Notes: a model not told the origin generated them from the letters alone. A stretch of 64,000 nt of DNA from Pictodentalium vernedei (GCA_031216915.1 CM062290.1:168163453-168227452), one strand, 5' to 3'; shown: positions 55,301-59,788, numbered from the stretch's first letter. Translations and numbers: made by a program.

Positions 55301-56544
55301 CGATTAACCCATTCACACGCGCTTGTCGTTCTGTGTTTATTACACGCCTTCGGTTCTATAAAAAAAACAATTATTGGAAGGACACTCGGCAATTCATTTG
55401 ACAACTATCAACAAATAGACGACATTTTATAGCCTGCAAATTTTGCGAGAGGAACCCGTGTTACTATTTCGTCTCCTGGGTTCCAATGTATTCTATGTGC
55501 CAGTAGGCACACAGAACACATTGAAATTCGGGGGACGATTTTCAGCTATCGCTTACGATTCAAATTGTAATTGCTGTGCATGCTTTGTAGAAAGTTCTAT
55601 TGAAATGACGCTTCTATTTAAAAATAGTCAGTCAACAATTTCCGTTCCGCACAGGTGTGCGGAATGGATTTTCATTTTCTGCATGTTTTAGTGTTGCTGT
55701 AGATGAGGATTTCAAAGAACATGCGTGTAATAAATGTAGGTTCTGCACCAATACAGACATAGCCTACATGTATATTCTGCACCAATATATATTCAAATCT
55801 AATACATTCCCGCGGCAAGCCGACTGGATATTTTTCACGGCTGACAAATTTCGCTGGGAGAAACTAGCGACGGTCCATGGCTTGGGCGATTCACGGCTGG
55901 CGGCGGCGGCGGCGGTGGCGGCGGTGGCGTCGGCTTCGGAGTCTATCTGCAGCGCGGTATATGTACATAAGGCAACCATCTTCATAAATGTTAGGCTAAT
56001 GTGAGGCTTGTATGGTTTATAAGGGACTCATTTATGCATTTAGAGTCACTTTCTGGCACACGGCGGCATTGACTTTGAAAAGTCATGAGATCAAAATTTG
56101 GTTCAGCAGAATAAATATGAAGATAATATTGTGAATACAGTTTACTGACAAAAGCGAAGTAAAATCATAGATTGTGACCACACAAGTGCACTTAAAAAAT
56201 TGAAGTGTGTGCACCGGGTCTGTTCCTGCCTGAGTCCGATTCGGTATGTAATTTTCACGGTGCTCTTTCTATTCTGCCGGGAAATTGAAACGTTCTCCCC
56301 GATTTTCACTGCAAAAAGAGTGTACAGTTGAGTGACGCTGTCTTATGCAATAACATTGGAACTTTCTTATCAATTCAGGACCCAGTTCGTATAATGCAGA
56401 TGGTTGCCGATTACCTTAAAATCAAAGCAGATGGTGCCTTTTTGCAAGATATTATTAACAAATGTTCACTACAGAAGATGAAGGAAAGCAAAATTATGTC
56501 TCCTGTGGAATTCAAAGATGGACATGACAAGTATCTTCGCAAAG
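26488..56544 (+). CDS. Cytosolic-type sulfotransferase gene (4 exons seen, 3' end missing)
   Basis: Four exons splice in phase: 26488-26680 (phase 1), 31225-31548 (phase 1), 52700-52794 (phase 0), 56379-56544 (phase 1). The joined product of about 259 residues follows the SULT order. The 5'-phosphosulfate loop is SYPRSGYHW, split across exons 1 and 2, and a LHTHLP block holds the likely catalytic His. YRNPKDMVYSLYKN is the 3'-phosphate site with Arg and Ser kept. GDYFRYMNSWEKF comes next, then the C-terminal DPVRIMQMVADYL helix and a YLRKG end. The family transfers sulfonate from PAPS to hydroxyl or amine acceptors in the cytosol. The final exon (usually GDWK...F) is not found before 64000. 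Unusual: Arg replaces the usual Lys of the PSB loop. Intron 2 contains an 18.6-kb Polinton, and a second Polinton lies downstream of exon 4. Confidence 0.88.
27051..27073. repeat. Poly-C run (23 bp)
   Basis: This is the longest of more than a dozen G or C homopolymers of 12-23 bp in the host sequence. Others are at 2257-2272, 4596-4611, 5764-5782, 22095-22112, 22189-22206, 24934-24953, 30657-30674 and 56681-56697. Confidence 0.9.
29613..29853 (+). mobile_element. piggyBac-like MITE, copy 7 (palindromic subfamily)
   Basis: TTAACCCTTTACCCAACG at the left and CGTTGGGTAAAGGG near the right share termini with the other copies. The centre differs: a near-perfect palindrome around GGAACGAGCTCGTTCC with ATCATGTGATCCCTCG arms. 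It is a distinct subfamily in intron 1. Confidence 0.8.
30060..30700. repeat. Dispersed repeat cluster, left copy
   Basis: Two linked families occur here. AGTAATTTTCCAGTCGGGAC and the following TTTTAGATAT recur at about 32820-32900. A GC-rich block with ACTGCCTCCTTTATTGTG and a GCGCTACCACTGC end recurs at 33265-33450. Copy 2 of the AAGGCATGCC repeat lies at 30300-30512. I see no gene. Confidence 0.65.
31225..31548 (+). CDS. Sulfotransferase exon 2
   Basis: The acceptor is AACTGTTTCAG ending 31224. The first codon completes Gly of the PSB loop, followed by YHWTLEIVNML. The exon carries RILHTHLPLFMLPEKL and MLFVYRNPKDMVYSLYKN, the PAPS 3'-phosphate site. The donor is AGAG|GTATGG at 31549, phase 1. 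This exon fuses what are several exons in vertebrate SULT genes (from recall). Confidence 0.88.
31549..33511 (+). other. Intron 2, part upstream of the Polinton
   Basis: Non-coding. It includes a MITE (32953-33163) and the second copies of the dispersed repeats (32740-33460). No exon or ORF is supported before the Polinton target duplication at 33512. Confidence 0.7.
32953..33163 (+). mobile_element. piggyBac-like MITE, copy 8
   Basis: CCCTTTACCCAACGTAACGC at the left and GGTAAAGGGTTAA (TTAA 33160-33163) at the right. One of the two hairpin arms is largely deleted, leaving GCCTCAAAAACATAGG unpaired. Confidence 0.75.
33512..33517. other. Polinton target-site duplication, left
   Basis: CTGGTA directly precedes the element and recurs exactly at 52166-52171 directly after it. 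A 6-bp duplication is the hallmark length for Polinton/Maverick integration. Confidence 0.95.
33518..33932 (+). repeat. Polinton copy 1 left terminal inverted repeat
   Basis: 415 bp, matching the reverse complement of 51742-52165 at about 97% by hand alignment, with an 8-bp length difference near 33790. Inside are nested palindromes. TGTACAACATACGCACACGA near 33550 is mirrored near 33700-33735, and ACTGTACATGA/TCATGTACAGT forms a hairpin around GAATCCGC. Confidence 0.95.
33942..33970 (+). promoter_or_regulatory. TATA-like promoter motif of the left gene block
   Basis: GATTGATATAAATATAGAGG lies about 100 bp before the first gene's ATG (34046). Near-identical motifs occur about 96 bp before the next gene (34433-34459) and at equivalent places in copy 2 (61417-61440, 61898-61921). 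Position and repetition suggest a core promoter (inference). Confidence 0.6.
34046..34420 (+). CDS. Small conserved Cys/His protein of Polinton (124 aa)
   Basis: Intact ATG-to-stop frame with a TATA-like motif ~100 bp upstream. The middle has a putative metal site, C36-x2-C39 followed by H42, H47 and C52, in an ERCxxCRDHLDFDH context. Helical charged segments follow and the protein ends LLLNEAYV or LLFNEAYV. The copy-2 homologue (61514-61888) has the same length and about 80% identity (hand count), including all these Cys/His residues. The protein is therefore under constraint, not a chance frame. It is the first gene inside the left TIR. I do not recognise a named family. A zinc-binding accessory or early regulatory role is possible but is inference only. 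Confidence 0.8.
   Translation: MSASQMIRARFLLNMLMRAYAICVNEQLRPILLERCVGCRDHLDFDHEDNSCLTMEREDMVVMYFEPAFERVKFDDVITFWKRLVFCKNRDRPTDSEELKLARRSLTLEDKGCIKKLLLNEAYV
34433..34459 (+). promoter_or_regulatory. TATA-like promoter motif
   Basis: ATTGATATAAAAATAAGGGA followed by GAGTAG, 96 bp upstream of ATG 34530. Same motif as at 33942 and in copy 2. Confidence 0.55.
34530..35192 (+). CDS. Polinton hydrophobic (membrane-type) protein, 220 aa
   Basis: Intact frame. Residues 1-70 are charged, with an acidic DDEDEK stretch and a predicted helix. Residues about 75-120 hold two hydrophobic stretches (TLITISMGLHAAGIGLLSTT and AIPIVLTVEGVALAAGLFST), which look like a membrane hairpin. Residues 125-220 are Lys/Glu-rich and likely coiled-coil (KYDAMKEAVRIKTHQIIKEE). 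The architecture suggests a membrane-inserting or virion-associated protein, but I cannot name a family. The copy-2 orthologue (61986-62624) is broken by a frameshift and a nonsense codon, so this is the better reference. It lies between the Cys/His protein and the PLA2 gene on the same strand. Confidence 0.75.
   Translation: MRTRNKLYPTLVDDEDEKPNGVLPTAPSLEERERGERYRIDQINRIQEYLIQERDSRRSLKKKYSHFVKFVNGIDTTLITISMGLHAAGIGLLSTTVAIPIVLTVEGVALAAGLFSTVGNFLSRKLYLKARKHDKIRILADSKIHTISEMISMALKDGRISDGEYFAILSEKTKYDAMKEAVRIKTHQIIKEELKDSLMEKGRKEAREEFSKMIELKSSD
35304..35840 (+). pseudogene. Zinc-ribbon + parvovirus-like PLA2 domain, disrupted
   Basis: By comparison with copy 2 the gene starts at ATG 35304. Here a TGA at 35310-35312 stops it after two codons and removes the first Cys of a two-pair zinc ribbon; the second pair (CDVCG) remains. 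The next open stretch encodes GHSFTGPGTKW, a Ca-loop-like PGT segment, and DAAAYDHDLCY, the His-Asp catalytic helix of the phospholipase A2 fold used by parvovirus VP1. KRFGWG then leads to a Lys-rich tail. In parvoviruses this domain breaches endosomal membranes; here that role is inference. The frame ends at TGA 35838-35840, where a poly-A indel separates it from the integrase frame. Confidence 0.85.
35831..36632 (+). pseudogene. INT: Retroviral-type integrase, decayed (C-terminal part of the PLA2 fusion)
   Basis: The 35849-36229 frame begins LAEELHKPI and has the DDE-fold order. The first Asp is in SADLVDM and the second in WVDKGKEFYN. The Glu is in VERWNRT about 35 residues later, as in retroviral and Polinton integrases that insert the element. 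Against copy 2 the sequence shows CGA to TGA at 35831, a 1-bp deletion near 36225 and CGA to TGA at 36319. It also has a 7-bp deletion near 36360 and an in-frame TAA near 36480. The C-terminal SH3/chromo-like segment (VGDRVRIYAYKKH) is still legible to about 36632. It is non-functional as it stands. Confidence 0.9.
36698..36720 (+). promoter_or_regulatory. TATA-rich promoter of the major virion protein gene
   Basis: An alternating TATATATATATAAGAGAG lies about 105 bp before ATG 36807, matching the TATA-to-ATG spacing of the left genes. Similar TATATATA blocks precede the duplicated genes (44492-44515 and 45177-45195) and, on the - strand, the pX-like gene (about 47017-47033). Confidence 0.55.
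36807..38081 (+). CDS. Major virion protein candidate (probable double-jelly-roll MCP), 424 aa
   Basis: Intact frame. The N-terminal half has GTSLNNAGEIRI, DLFVHPSESYIVVQGRL and NNGIMHLFSNIKYMLSGQE, followed by ATTMFGLLMYPDDF. The C-terminal half has KISWFVPHVEPT, ERPRFIVVVFQTDRDG, FVFDVSKQSERLKSS and a FELDGNKMSIIR end. I recognise this as a protein recurrent in invertebrate Polinton-type elements. Its two beta-rich halves and lack of any enzymatic motif fit a double jelly-roll capsid protein, though the length is short for that class. The capsid role is inference. It is the last gene of the + block and converges on the fibre-like gene through a hairpin at 38184-38232. It shows no damage, unlike most neighbours. 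Confidence 0.75.
   Translation: MTNILDIAQSIVKDVSIQEYEVHEYEPVTGTSLNNAGEIRINVETQDLFVHPSESYIVVQGRLTKEDGSDYADDDTVTLANNGIMHLFSNIKYMLSGQEKESVFHPGLATTMFGLLMYPDDFLRSRGLNQLWVKDTVGPASTGAATIFDYVVKTSRPKGTFSFRIPLKHIFGFTDDYNKIMYGFKRNLTLIRKGNDDAIVRLTATDAGKITLHKISWFVPHVEPTTDEKMHLYKIIQSKSKLPVGFRMRQCDMASIPPSTNHFDWRLMVKSTSERPRFIVVVFQTDRDGSQEKNASLFDHCNLRNMQVFLNATRYPAIDYNASFDKNDFCRLYGDTADFRKKYHGLDKLMSNPNISPGEYKSMYPMFVFDVSKQSERLKSSVLDIQMKMQFDRNVPRKTEAFALVLLDRELQFELDGNKMSIIR
38138..38257. terminator. Bidirectional hairpin terminator between convergent genes
   Basis: The inner arms 38184-38205 and 38211-38232 pair over 22 bp with one mismatch around a 5-bp loop. Outer GTGTGATTATTAAAAAC and its complement GTTTTTAATAATCACAC, plus A- and T-runs, extend the structure. 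It lies exactly between the 3' ends of the + capsid gene (38081) and the - fibre-like gene (38292). Confidence 0.65.
38292..39640 (-). pseudogene. Phage tail-fibre-like repeat protein, disrupted
   Basis: On the - strand the frames 39640-39392, 39373-38828 and 38816-38292 are one gene broken by an in-frame TGA (39392-39394) and a frameshift near 38820. The N-terminus is basic (PRKKRK). The body repeats a unit of the form L-x-M-x-x-x-x-L-x-N-L/V then D-A-A-T-K-K-Y-V-D. Instances are DLADAATKKYVD, DPTDAATKKYVD, PKDVATKHYVD, TTVNKAYVD and a final RKYVD. The C-terminal ~150 residues form a different, probably globular domain. This repeat style is typical of phage tail fibres and trimeric beta-structured stalks. 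A stalk plus head would suit a receptor-binding fibre on an adenovirus-like capsid. That role is inference. Confidence 0.75.
39778..40248 (-). CDS. PRO: Adenain-like cysteine protease (C5/Ulp1 fold), 156 aa
   Basis: ATG at 40248. The catalytic order of the adenovirus protease family is visible: His in GTHWVAWF (about residue 69), an acidic residue in YYFDSYG, Gln in the DQVQSPDQVFCG region and the nucleophile Cys in VFCGHLCLYVL. In Polintons this enzyme is thought to mature virion precursors, and sites matching adenain specificity occur in neighbouring candidates (see findings). The frame is intact. The last ~10 residues are hydrophobic (IFFFIVYI) and may reflect drift in a 3' A/T-rich tract. 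It lies between the fibre-like gene and DNA polymerase, all on the - strand. Confidence 0.92.
   Translation of the reverse strand: MNKKIKISVEGVVLPNEPLSNIDLLNAAKDLKNEDFLGVFSRDALPKRRPRQSECGILNLDDSSGEGTHWVAWFKNGKKKKNYYFDSYGISPPKEIKNYFNKSMVLYNTDQVQSPDQVFCGHLCLYVLKRWSEGDEFQDILNDLHQREIFFFIVYI
40281..44257 (-). pseudogene. POLB: Protein-primed family B DNA polymerase, disrupted
   Basis: One gene read from about 44257 down to 40281. The N-terminal part (43981-43241) has a DDQCFKWAV...HYCWVK block resembling a Cys/His peptidase-like fold. A C2H2-like CMNMFKSEKSLAKHQEYC follows, then Exo I (VYADFECF) and an endonuclease VII-like CHIC...DHDHYTG...AHSRCN zinc motif. Exo II is HNLSGYDSNLF and Exo III is YLKTDVLLLADVF. 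The polymerase motifs are A (DANNLYGWAMS), B (KLMNNCVYGKS) and C (FTDTDSLVYE). Damage: an in-frame TGA at 42741-42743, a stop plus frameshift at about 43190-43245, and several stops upstream of 44045. The 769-codon 3' part is clean. It replicates the element with a terminal protein in the family model. Confidence 0.93.
44610..45059 (+). pseudogene. Duplicated Polinton gene, copy A (early TGA)
   Basis: From ATG 44610 a 149-codon frame runs to 45059, broken only by TGA at 44649-44651. The paralogue has CGA there. The remaining frame (residues about 36-149) contains VAEDREFDRGDLLLSYGGYI and ends LLITDLEI. No known domain is recognised. The N-terminus is basic (TPKRCRLKLK). A TATATATA block lies about 110 bp upstream. 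It forms a tandem pair with 45312-45761, about 702 bp apart, sharing upstream sequence too (AATAATCGATCATGA). Confidence 0.7.
45312..45761 (+). pseudogene. Duplicated Polinton gene, copy B (early TGA)
   Basis: Paralogue of 44610-45059 in the same orientation. ATG 45312 opens a frame to 45761, interrupted by TGA at 45402-45404, where copy A has CCA. Conserved features are TPKRCELKLK at the start, YEYQSDLQNIVIAEDREFD in the middle and MLIMDLEI at the end. Both copies carry a different nonsense codon, so they broke after duplication. The function is unknown. The segmental duplication includes the promoter region. Confidence 0.7.
45795..45845. terminator. Second bidirectional hairpin terminator
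   Basis: An A-run, GTAATGAGATCTCATTTAC and a T-run form a self-complementary hairpin centred on GAGATCTC. It lies between the 3' end of the + gene (45761) and the 3' end of the - gene (45824), as at 38184. Confidence 0.6.
45824..46237 (-). pseudogene. Small Lys/Glu-rich Polinton protein, TGA-interrupted
   Basis: ATG at 46237 opens a 137-codon frame to TAA at 45824-45826, broken by one TGA at 46070-46072 (codon 56). The first half is acidic and helical (HRELESEEIKKWLDANDGYL). The second half has a Lys/Glu block (KRKKEKEEE) and an acidic end (DDSEEE). The single-frame continuity through the stop supports a real gene. No family is recognised. The function is unknown, and nucleic-acid or chaperone-type binding would be pure guesswork. 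Confidence 0.55.
46295..46906 (-). pseudogene. pX-like virion protein with adenain sites, TGA-interrupted
   Basis: A single frame from ATG 46906 to 46295, with one TGA at 46580-46582. Residues 1-80 are basic and helical (AGQRKKLKRALTTRG; SQIKRMEKAIRDGRG; LSPAQLRYNL). Next come RMKGG and a hydrophobic stretch, FLPLLAGIAAKALPFATKVL, then after the stop GALTGLTSSGVEKLMGGSRL and a Gly-rich end. A basic N-terminus plus an MKGG-F cleavage-like site before an amphipathic segment resembles adenovirus pX/pVI-type core or membrane-lytic precursors. I recall similar proteins in other invertebrate Polintons. It starts the late-type - block, with a TATATATA element about 110-130 bp upstream (47017-47033). 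Confidence 0.7.
47054..47807 (-). pseudogene. Penton-like / minor capsid protein, frameshifted
   Basis: ATG at 47807 starts a frame that, by continuity, shifts near 47764 (a small deletion in an A/C tract) into the long frame ending at 47054. Landmarks are SYEMALVNLETYYSFPN, IPKGSYNIDDLNHYIQ, KMLGFDRKMY, ILVNVDAIAGSYVNG and TIYSFFPNVSPGYKI, with a final RGERVMIRFHIREI. I recognise this as a recurrent protein of invertebrate Polinton-type elements. Size, lack of enzyme motifs and position beside the packaging ATPase fit the penton-like single jelly-roll minor capsid protein (inference). Only the first ~15 codons are out of frame. Confidence 0.75.
47866..48696 (-). pseudogene. ATP: FtsK/HerA-type genome-packaging ATPase, stop-interrupted
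   Basis: One frame from ATG 48696 to 47866 with in-frame TAG at 48613-48615 and TGA at 48151-48153. Walker A is GKSNCGKTNLL, Walker B is LKIFDDLLLE, and a sensor-like CFYLSQNYF follows. The C-terminal third contains FCLFRQDLKNLNHIYGDHI. This is the Polinton A32-like ATPase that would pump DNA into capsids. It lies 58 bp from the penton-like gene on the same strand. The protein reads cleanly apart from the two stops. Confidence 0.9.
48809..49189 (-). pseudogene. Small basic GG-motif virion protein candidate, TGA-interrupted
   Basis: ATG 49189 to TAA 48809-48811 in one frame with a TGA at 48932-48934. The start MLVIKNRGYVRTCVQGG is followed by an Ala/Lys/Gly-rich amphipathic stretch (KKTALDAGKKAASEASG) and a C-terminal segment with DVVVPIQDLAKMTSGSG. 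Basic, Ala-rich and carrying a VQGG-S site close to adenain specificity, it resembles a small core protein. It lies between the ATPase and the DUF8207-like gene. The role is inferred from composition and context. Confidence 0.6.
49349..50260 (-). CDS. DUF8207-like Polinton protein, 303 aa
   Basis: Intact frame. The N-terminus DRILAEYLSAKKVIQ leads into a helical region with KIFKPVTEGQERSRKEIVEE, then a Ser/Asp-rich linker (about 100-125). A globular part follows with FVGDTEVEMDDDELIVG, YTEQDFHNYGDILVQTHAM and GYKWTKIVKPIW. The C-terminal domain reads AGNTGLDNQIVAISDELLRK...YKRLMNELK. I recall this as the family annotated DUF8207 in invertebrate elements; the label is from memory. An MTGKG site (236-240) fits adenain type II specificity. 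It is probably a structural or late protein (inference) and the first gene inside the right end. A second in-frame Met at residue 5 is an alternative start. Confidence 0.75.
   Translation of the reverse strand: MFFQMDPGRRDRILAEYLSAKKVIQAADRSRRLGEMELTCKATKIFKPVTEGQERSRKEIVEELRPIKESSLRMGSFPPSFGNQYSVQSTPDYIPTGIQTDMSESDDTASTITTDSIASSDGDGGGKRDLLYGIREDSSGRKFVGDTEVEMDDDELIVGSNKYKVTDGLQRLLLFDKPGDYTEQDFHNYGDILVQTHAMNRNNDARETRPKANRGYKWTKIVKPIWNANKKFVESMTGKGVKTTTFLLSDPDALSQRLSLLMGSRRAGNTGLDNQIVAISDELLRKKVLNKNQYKRLMNELKD
50261..50747. other. Right subterminal A/T-rich segment
   Basis: No supported gene. A 61-codon - strand frame at 50326-50511 is open but has no recognisable motif and sits in A/T-rich DNA, so I leave it uncalled. 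A short hairpin (AGTGTTTCTTG...CAAGGAACGCTT) lies near 50700-50731. Confidence 0.5.
50748..51728 (+). repeat. 287-bp subterminal tandem array with hairpins
   Basis: Three complete units (about 50811-51097, 51098-51385 and 51386-51672) plus partial ends, with period 287-288 bp and few differences. Each unit contains a near-palindrome CGAGCGATTCGATCGCTCG. Each also has a GAGAATT...AATTCTC stem flanked by T8 and A8 runs. The array lies only inside the right TIR; nothing similar follows the left TIR. The repeated open frames are a by-product. Confidence 0.92.
51742..52165 (-). repeat. Polinton copy 1 right terminal inverted repeat
   Basis: 424 bp, reverse complement of 33518-33932 with about a dozen substitutions and an extra ATCGATGG-like 8-bp segment near 51890. 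It ends ...TTATTACCTACT. Confidence 0.95.
52166..52171. other. Polinton target-site duplication, right
   Basis: CTGGTA, identical to 33512-33517. Confidence 0.95.
52265..52352 (+). repeat. (AAAT)n microsatellite
   Basis: About 20 units of TAAA with one interruption (AAAAAATAAA). It may be the tail of a retroposon. The AAGGCATGCC repeat follows directly. Confidence 0.9.
52360..52560 (+). repeat. Dispersed repeat 'AAGGCATGCCTT', copy 3
   Basis: TTATCCATAAACAAATTT, GACAAATATTGCAACTAC, AAGGCATGCCTTCGCAGATG and GCGACGCCCCTG occur in the same order as at 30300-30512. Copies of this family therefore lie on both sides of the Polinton within intron 2 and intron 1. Confidence 0.7.
52700..52794 (+). 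CDS. Sulfotransferase exon 3
   Basis: The acceptor CTCTTTTTCAG ends at 52699 and the donor GAG|GTATGT starts at 52795. The length of 95 nt equals the corresponding exon of vertebrate SULT1 genes (from recall). It encodes VPLGDYFRYMNSWEKFIREN and CFSYEQLHE, matching the family's G-x-W-F-x-H/Y-x-x-x-W and YEDMKE region. Confidence 0.88.
53010..54620 (+). repeat. Intronic satellite, ~190-240 bp unit, about 7 copies
   Basis: The phrase CAGAATTGCTGGAAATCGCA recurs near 53095, 53315, 53550, 53770 (diverged), 54230 and 54420. It comes with TATGACC(T/C)ATGGACCTTGG, CCAACACCAAATGAGTCGAA and ACTCAATGGAGGTTCAAAAT. Copies diverge by 10-25% by eye. The array lies in intron 3 with no coding frame across units. 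Confidence 0.88.
54621..56378. other. Intron 3 remainder, non-coding
   Basis: No gene is supported. It contains a GGC/GGT trinucleotide run at about 55898-55931. The open frames are short and unlike any family I know. Confidence 0.55.
56379..56544 (+). CDS. Sulfotransferase exon 4
   Basis: The acceptor TATCAATTCAG ends at 56378 and the donor AAAG|GTGATT starts at 56545. It encodes DPVRIMQMVADYLKIKADGA, then FLQDIINKCSLQKMKESK and YLRKG, matching the SULT helix before the C-terminal RKG-x2-GDW motif. The downstream exon is not visible in this window. Confidence 0.85.
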
Positions 56545-56973
56545 GTGATTTTAACAAGTTGTAGTATATATGATGTCTTCACCATAAACTTACGGCACCT
56601 TGAAAATTGTTTTACGTGCACACATTTTATCTTACAATCAACTTAATTTGCACCCAAAACTCTGAAAAACGTTTGTATCACCCCCCCCCCCCCCCCCACC
56701 CCCGTTCCGATTCCGTATCAGATAGTAAACACTTCACTGTCACATACATGCATTGTTATTACGCATTAAGATATAGTTCCTGAAATACAATTTTTTTACC
56801 AATTTCCACTCAATTTAAACTGAAAAATGTGGGAAACGGGCTTTATGTAACGGGATTGTTACGGGCTTATTGGCTATTGCGATCCGATTGTAAACATGAC
56901 CGAGAATCTGACATAAAATACAGGACATGCACGTGACCATGATAATGTATTTGTATCTGCATAGCCTGAAATG

Positions 56974-57342
56974 GGGAGCGCAGTGCCTCAGTGGTAGTCT
57001 GTTGGAATTCTATGCTAGAGGTCCCGAGTTCGATCCCCGTCCGGGATGACCCGCGTTATGTCCTTGGGCAAGGCACTTTATCCCGGTTCCCTACATGGGG
57101 GCACGATGACGCCGTGTGCTAAGGCGTACAGCACGTCGATGGTGCACATGTCTTCAATCGCTGCAGCCCTGTTTGAGCGGAGCTTGAACAGAGTTAGAAT
57201 GTTGAGGAGCTGACAGTTGCTTGTCGATGCTCGGTGATTCTCTCCTGGTTCTCCGGCTTCCTCCACCCGTAAAACTGTCACGGTCACGATTAGCCATTGT
57301 GCAGAAGTATGTGACCTTAAACACCAATAAATAAATAAATAA
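56974..57342 (+). mobile_element. Full-length tRNA-derived SINE
   Basis: It begins with a tRNA-like part: A box in TGCCTCAGTGGTAGTCTG and B box in GAGTTCGATCC. A conserved central CCTTGGGCAAGGCACTTTA (V-domain-like) and a tail CACCAATAAATAAATAAAT follow. A 13-bp target duplication ATAGCCTGAAATG lies at 56961-56973 and 57343-57355. Its 3' end is shared with the fragment at 4757-4830. RNA polymerase III transcription and LINE-driven mobilisation are expected for the class. Confidence 0.9.
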
Positions 57343-57486
57343 ATAGCCTGAAATGTGCTAGAAATGTAAGACAAATGGTAACCAAATCTCCAGCCTCATC
57401 CGAGTAGGCCAACTGAAGGAACAACAACAACGAAAAAAAAAGAGAACAAAAAACAAGAGACATCAAATAAGACCTGATAAATATAG

Positions 57487-57629
57487 AATAAACGTATAGT
57501 GTTTTGAAGTAAAAAAATTATTCAACGCGTTGGATTAAGAATGAAGCCGACGAGCCTCTGGCAAGTCGGTTTCATTTTTAATCCCACGAGTAGAATAAAC
57601 TATTTACTTGAAAACACTATACGTTTATT
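57487..57629. repeat. Fold-back element with ~65-bp arms
   Basis: AATAAACGTATAGTGTTTT at 57487 pairs with AAAACACTATACGTTTATT ending at 57629, and imperfect pairing continues inward to GAAGCCGAC/GTCGGTTTC. It is probably a non-autonomous DNA transposon. Confidence 0.75.
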
Positions 57630-58454
57630 TTGTTTATCCCATAAAATCATTTACAGGGCTGTTGCGGCAAAATCGTGCTGTTACTGGCTACAAAACACTG
57701 CGAGAAGTGAGGAGCACATTGGTTCAATTCGATCGACAAGCAAAACTGCCCCAAAACAAACATGGCGCAGTGATACATTTTTGTCTAAAAATAATTCCCC
57801 TACAAATTTGAGCTGAAGTTGCAAAAATACTTTATTAAATGAACAATGTTTATCTTTCTTATTTTCGTTGTTTATTGTTGTTTTTTCGTCATCGATTCAA
57901 CTTGAGTTCTATAAACAGAGCAGACGACCCGTGCATTTGTTTATTTATACTTTCCTAATTTCGAAAATGAAACATCACTCATCATGTCCCCGTCTTTCAC
58001 AATCGACCTTGTCATGTTTTTCAACGCCTGATTTCGATTAATTTACTTTGTGTTGTCTTTGTTAAGTGTTGTTCGTTTTATTGTTAGACAGGGTTGAAAT
58101 GAGTCATATATTCTAAAACTAAATATTTCAGTGGCGGTCAACGTTTGATAAACGTCGGTTCATTTTTTCTTCCACAAACGTAAAACAGGTTACAGGTCAT
58201 GACAACACGAATGCGATAGAGGTCAGAAGTCAGCAAGACCGTCTCTACTATAAGAATAAATTATTTCAGTGTTAAACCTACGGGGAAAATTTATCACTAG
58301 CTGCTGCTGCTAGGTGAATAAAGCAAAAATTTACACAAGACTTTTATTGTTCGAATAAACGTCCATTTGTGGGATAAATACATACTACTCCCAATTTGTT
58401 AAGGATCACTCGACATATCGCCGCGTGAGAACTATTAGATTGTGTCCTCCAGTA

Positions 58455-59030
58455 GAATATACAGAGGATATCTACTTTGTTTTAGTGAATATCCGGAATT
58501 ATCTCATGAGTGTGGACCTGAAAGGTTTATTTTTCACGAGCGCTTGCGCGACTGAAAAATAATGCTTTCAGGTCCACACGACCTGTACATATATACTACG
58601 TGACATTTTAAAGCGCAATATTCAACCCACTTCAACTGCAAACAGTTTCAAGACAATAACAAAAAGCTGCTGATATAGTTCCTTCAAAGCGACGTTCTAG
58701 GAGACGTCATGCGCCGAAGCGTAACGTCATTTAGGAAGCTACTGAAAACATTCACCGCGTGGGTCTGAAATCATTATTTTTCACTCGCGCAAGCGCTCGC
58801 GAAAAATAAAACTTTCAGGTCCACACTCATGAGACAATTCCCGACACTGACTTAAAACAGAGTAGATTTTCTTTGTTATTATATGCTACGAGACATTTTA
58901 TTACACAATATTCAGCCCAATTCGACCCCAAATGCTTACGTTTCAAAACAATAACAAAGATCAGCTGATCGTTCCTTCAAGGCGACGTCATGCGCCGAAG
59001 CGTGACGTCATTTAGGAAGCTACCGAGGAA
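58455..59030. repeat. Nested inverted and direct repeats
   Basis: An outer inverted pair (CTCATGAGTGTGGACCTGAAAG near 58503 and its complement ending about 58834) encloses two smaller hairpins at 58510-58579 and 58758-58826. A direct repeat with GACGTCATGCGCCGAAGCG links 58596-58752 and 58880-59030. It looks like a composite of fold-back transposon copies. Confidence 0.65.
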
Positions 59031-59788
59031 TATTTCTTTTAGATAATTAGCGATAATTAACAGGCTAGCATGAAATAAAGAACGTTATTATGCCCCACGT
59101 TTGTAACATCAGCCGTGATTGGTTAATATGACACCTTCTAAAAGTCATAGTAGGCCTACTGGAGTTTTGGGGCAAAACACGGGTACTATCGGAACGTTTT
59201 TCCCTGGGGACAAGAGAACGAAGAAAATGTAAGCGCCACTTCCATTGATCAGCGTCGAATTTCTCAACACCAAACGCTGGCTCCGTGTCCGTTTAGCTTT
59301 TTCAACACCGGTAGACACAAACTTACCAACAAATATATCACCTTCATTGGGTGTGTTTTCAATTTTAACTGCAAACAATGCATTCAAAAGAATCAGAAAT
59401 ATTAAAAAACTCACTCACGTGTTGTTCACCACTTCAGTGAATCCTGAATATGAGTCTCAGTTATGACTTGTGTTTCACTCCGCTTAATTCTATGAACTGC
59501 TGTCCGAGAAACATGAATTTATATTCCATTAATTTAAATCACTTTTCACACAAGCATTAACAATGAATTATAACACGAACGGCATGATGCAGTTGTTAAC
59601 ATTGGCATTTGTTGATAAAGAAACTCCCAAAGCGACGGCACTTGTGAGAAGTCATTTTCGATGAGACGTCATTCGTTCGAAATGACGTCATGTTTTTGGA
59701 TTCGACTACATTGTTGTTACAAGATCGATGGCTTGTTGCAGTTAACGCTTAACAATGAAAGTCATATTTTGTTCGGCATAATAAAATA
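59031..59788. other. Non-coding segment with one weak - strand exon-like stretch
   Basis: On the - strand 59145-59414 is open for ~90 codons but begins at GTG right after a stop. It contains an AG|...|GTAAGT-bounded mini-exon. I recognise no family and do not call a gene. Confidence 0.3.

Noticed and set aside
56974..57045. Possible tRNA gene (A and B boxes)
   Set aside because: No cloverleaf closes at the 3' end. The segment continues into a SINE body with poly(AAAT) tail and target duplication.
59145..59414. Signal-peptide-like - strand ORF
   Set aside because: It starts at GTG immediately after a stop, is unlike any family known to me, and its splice-like signals do not join to another supported exon.
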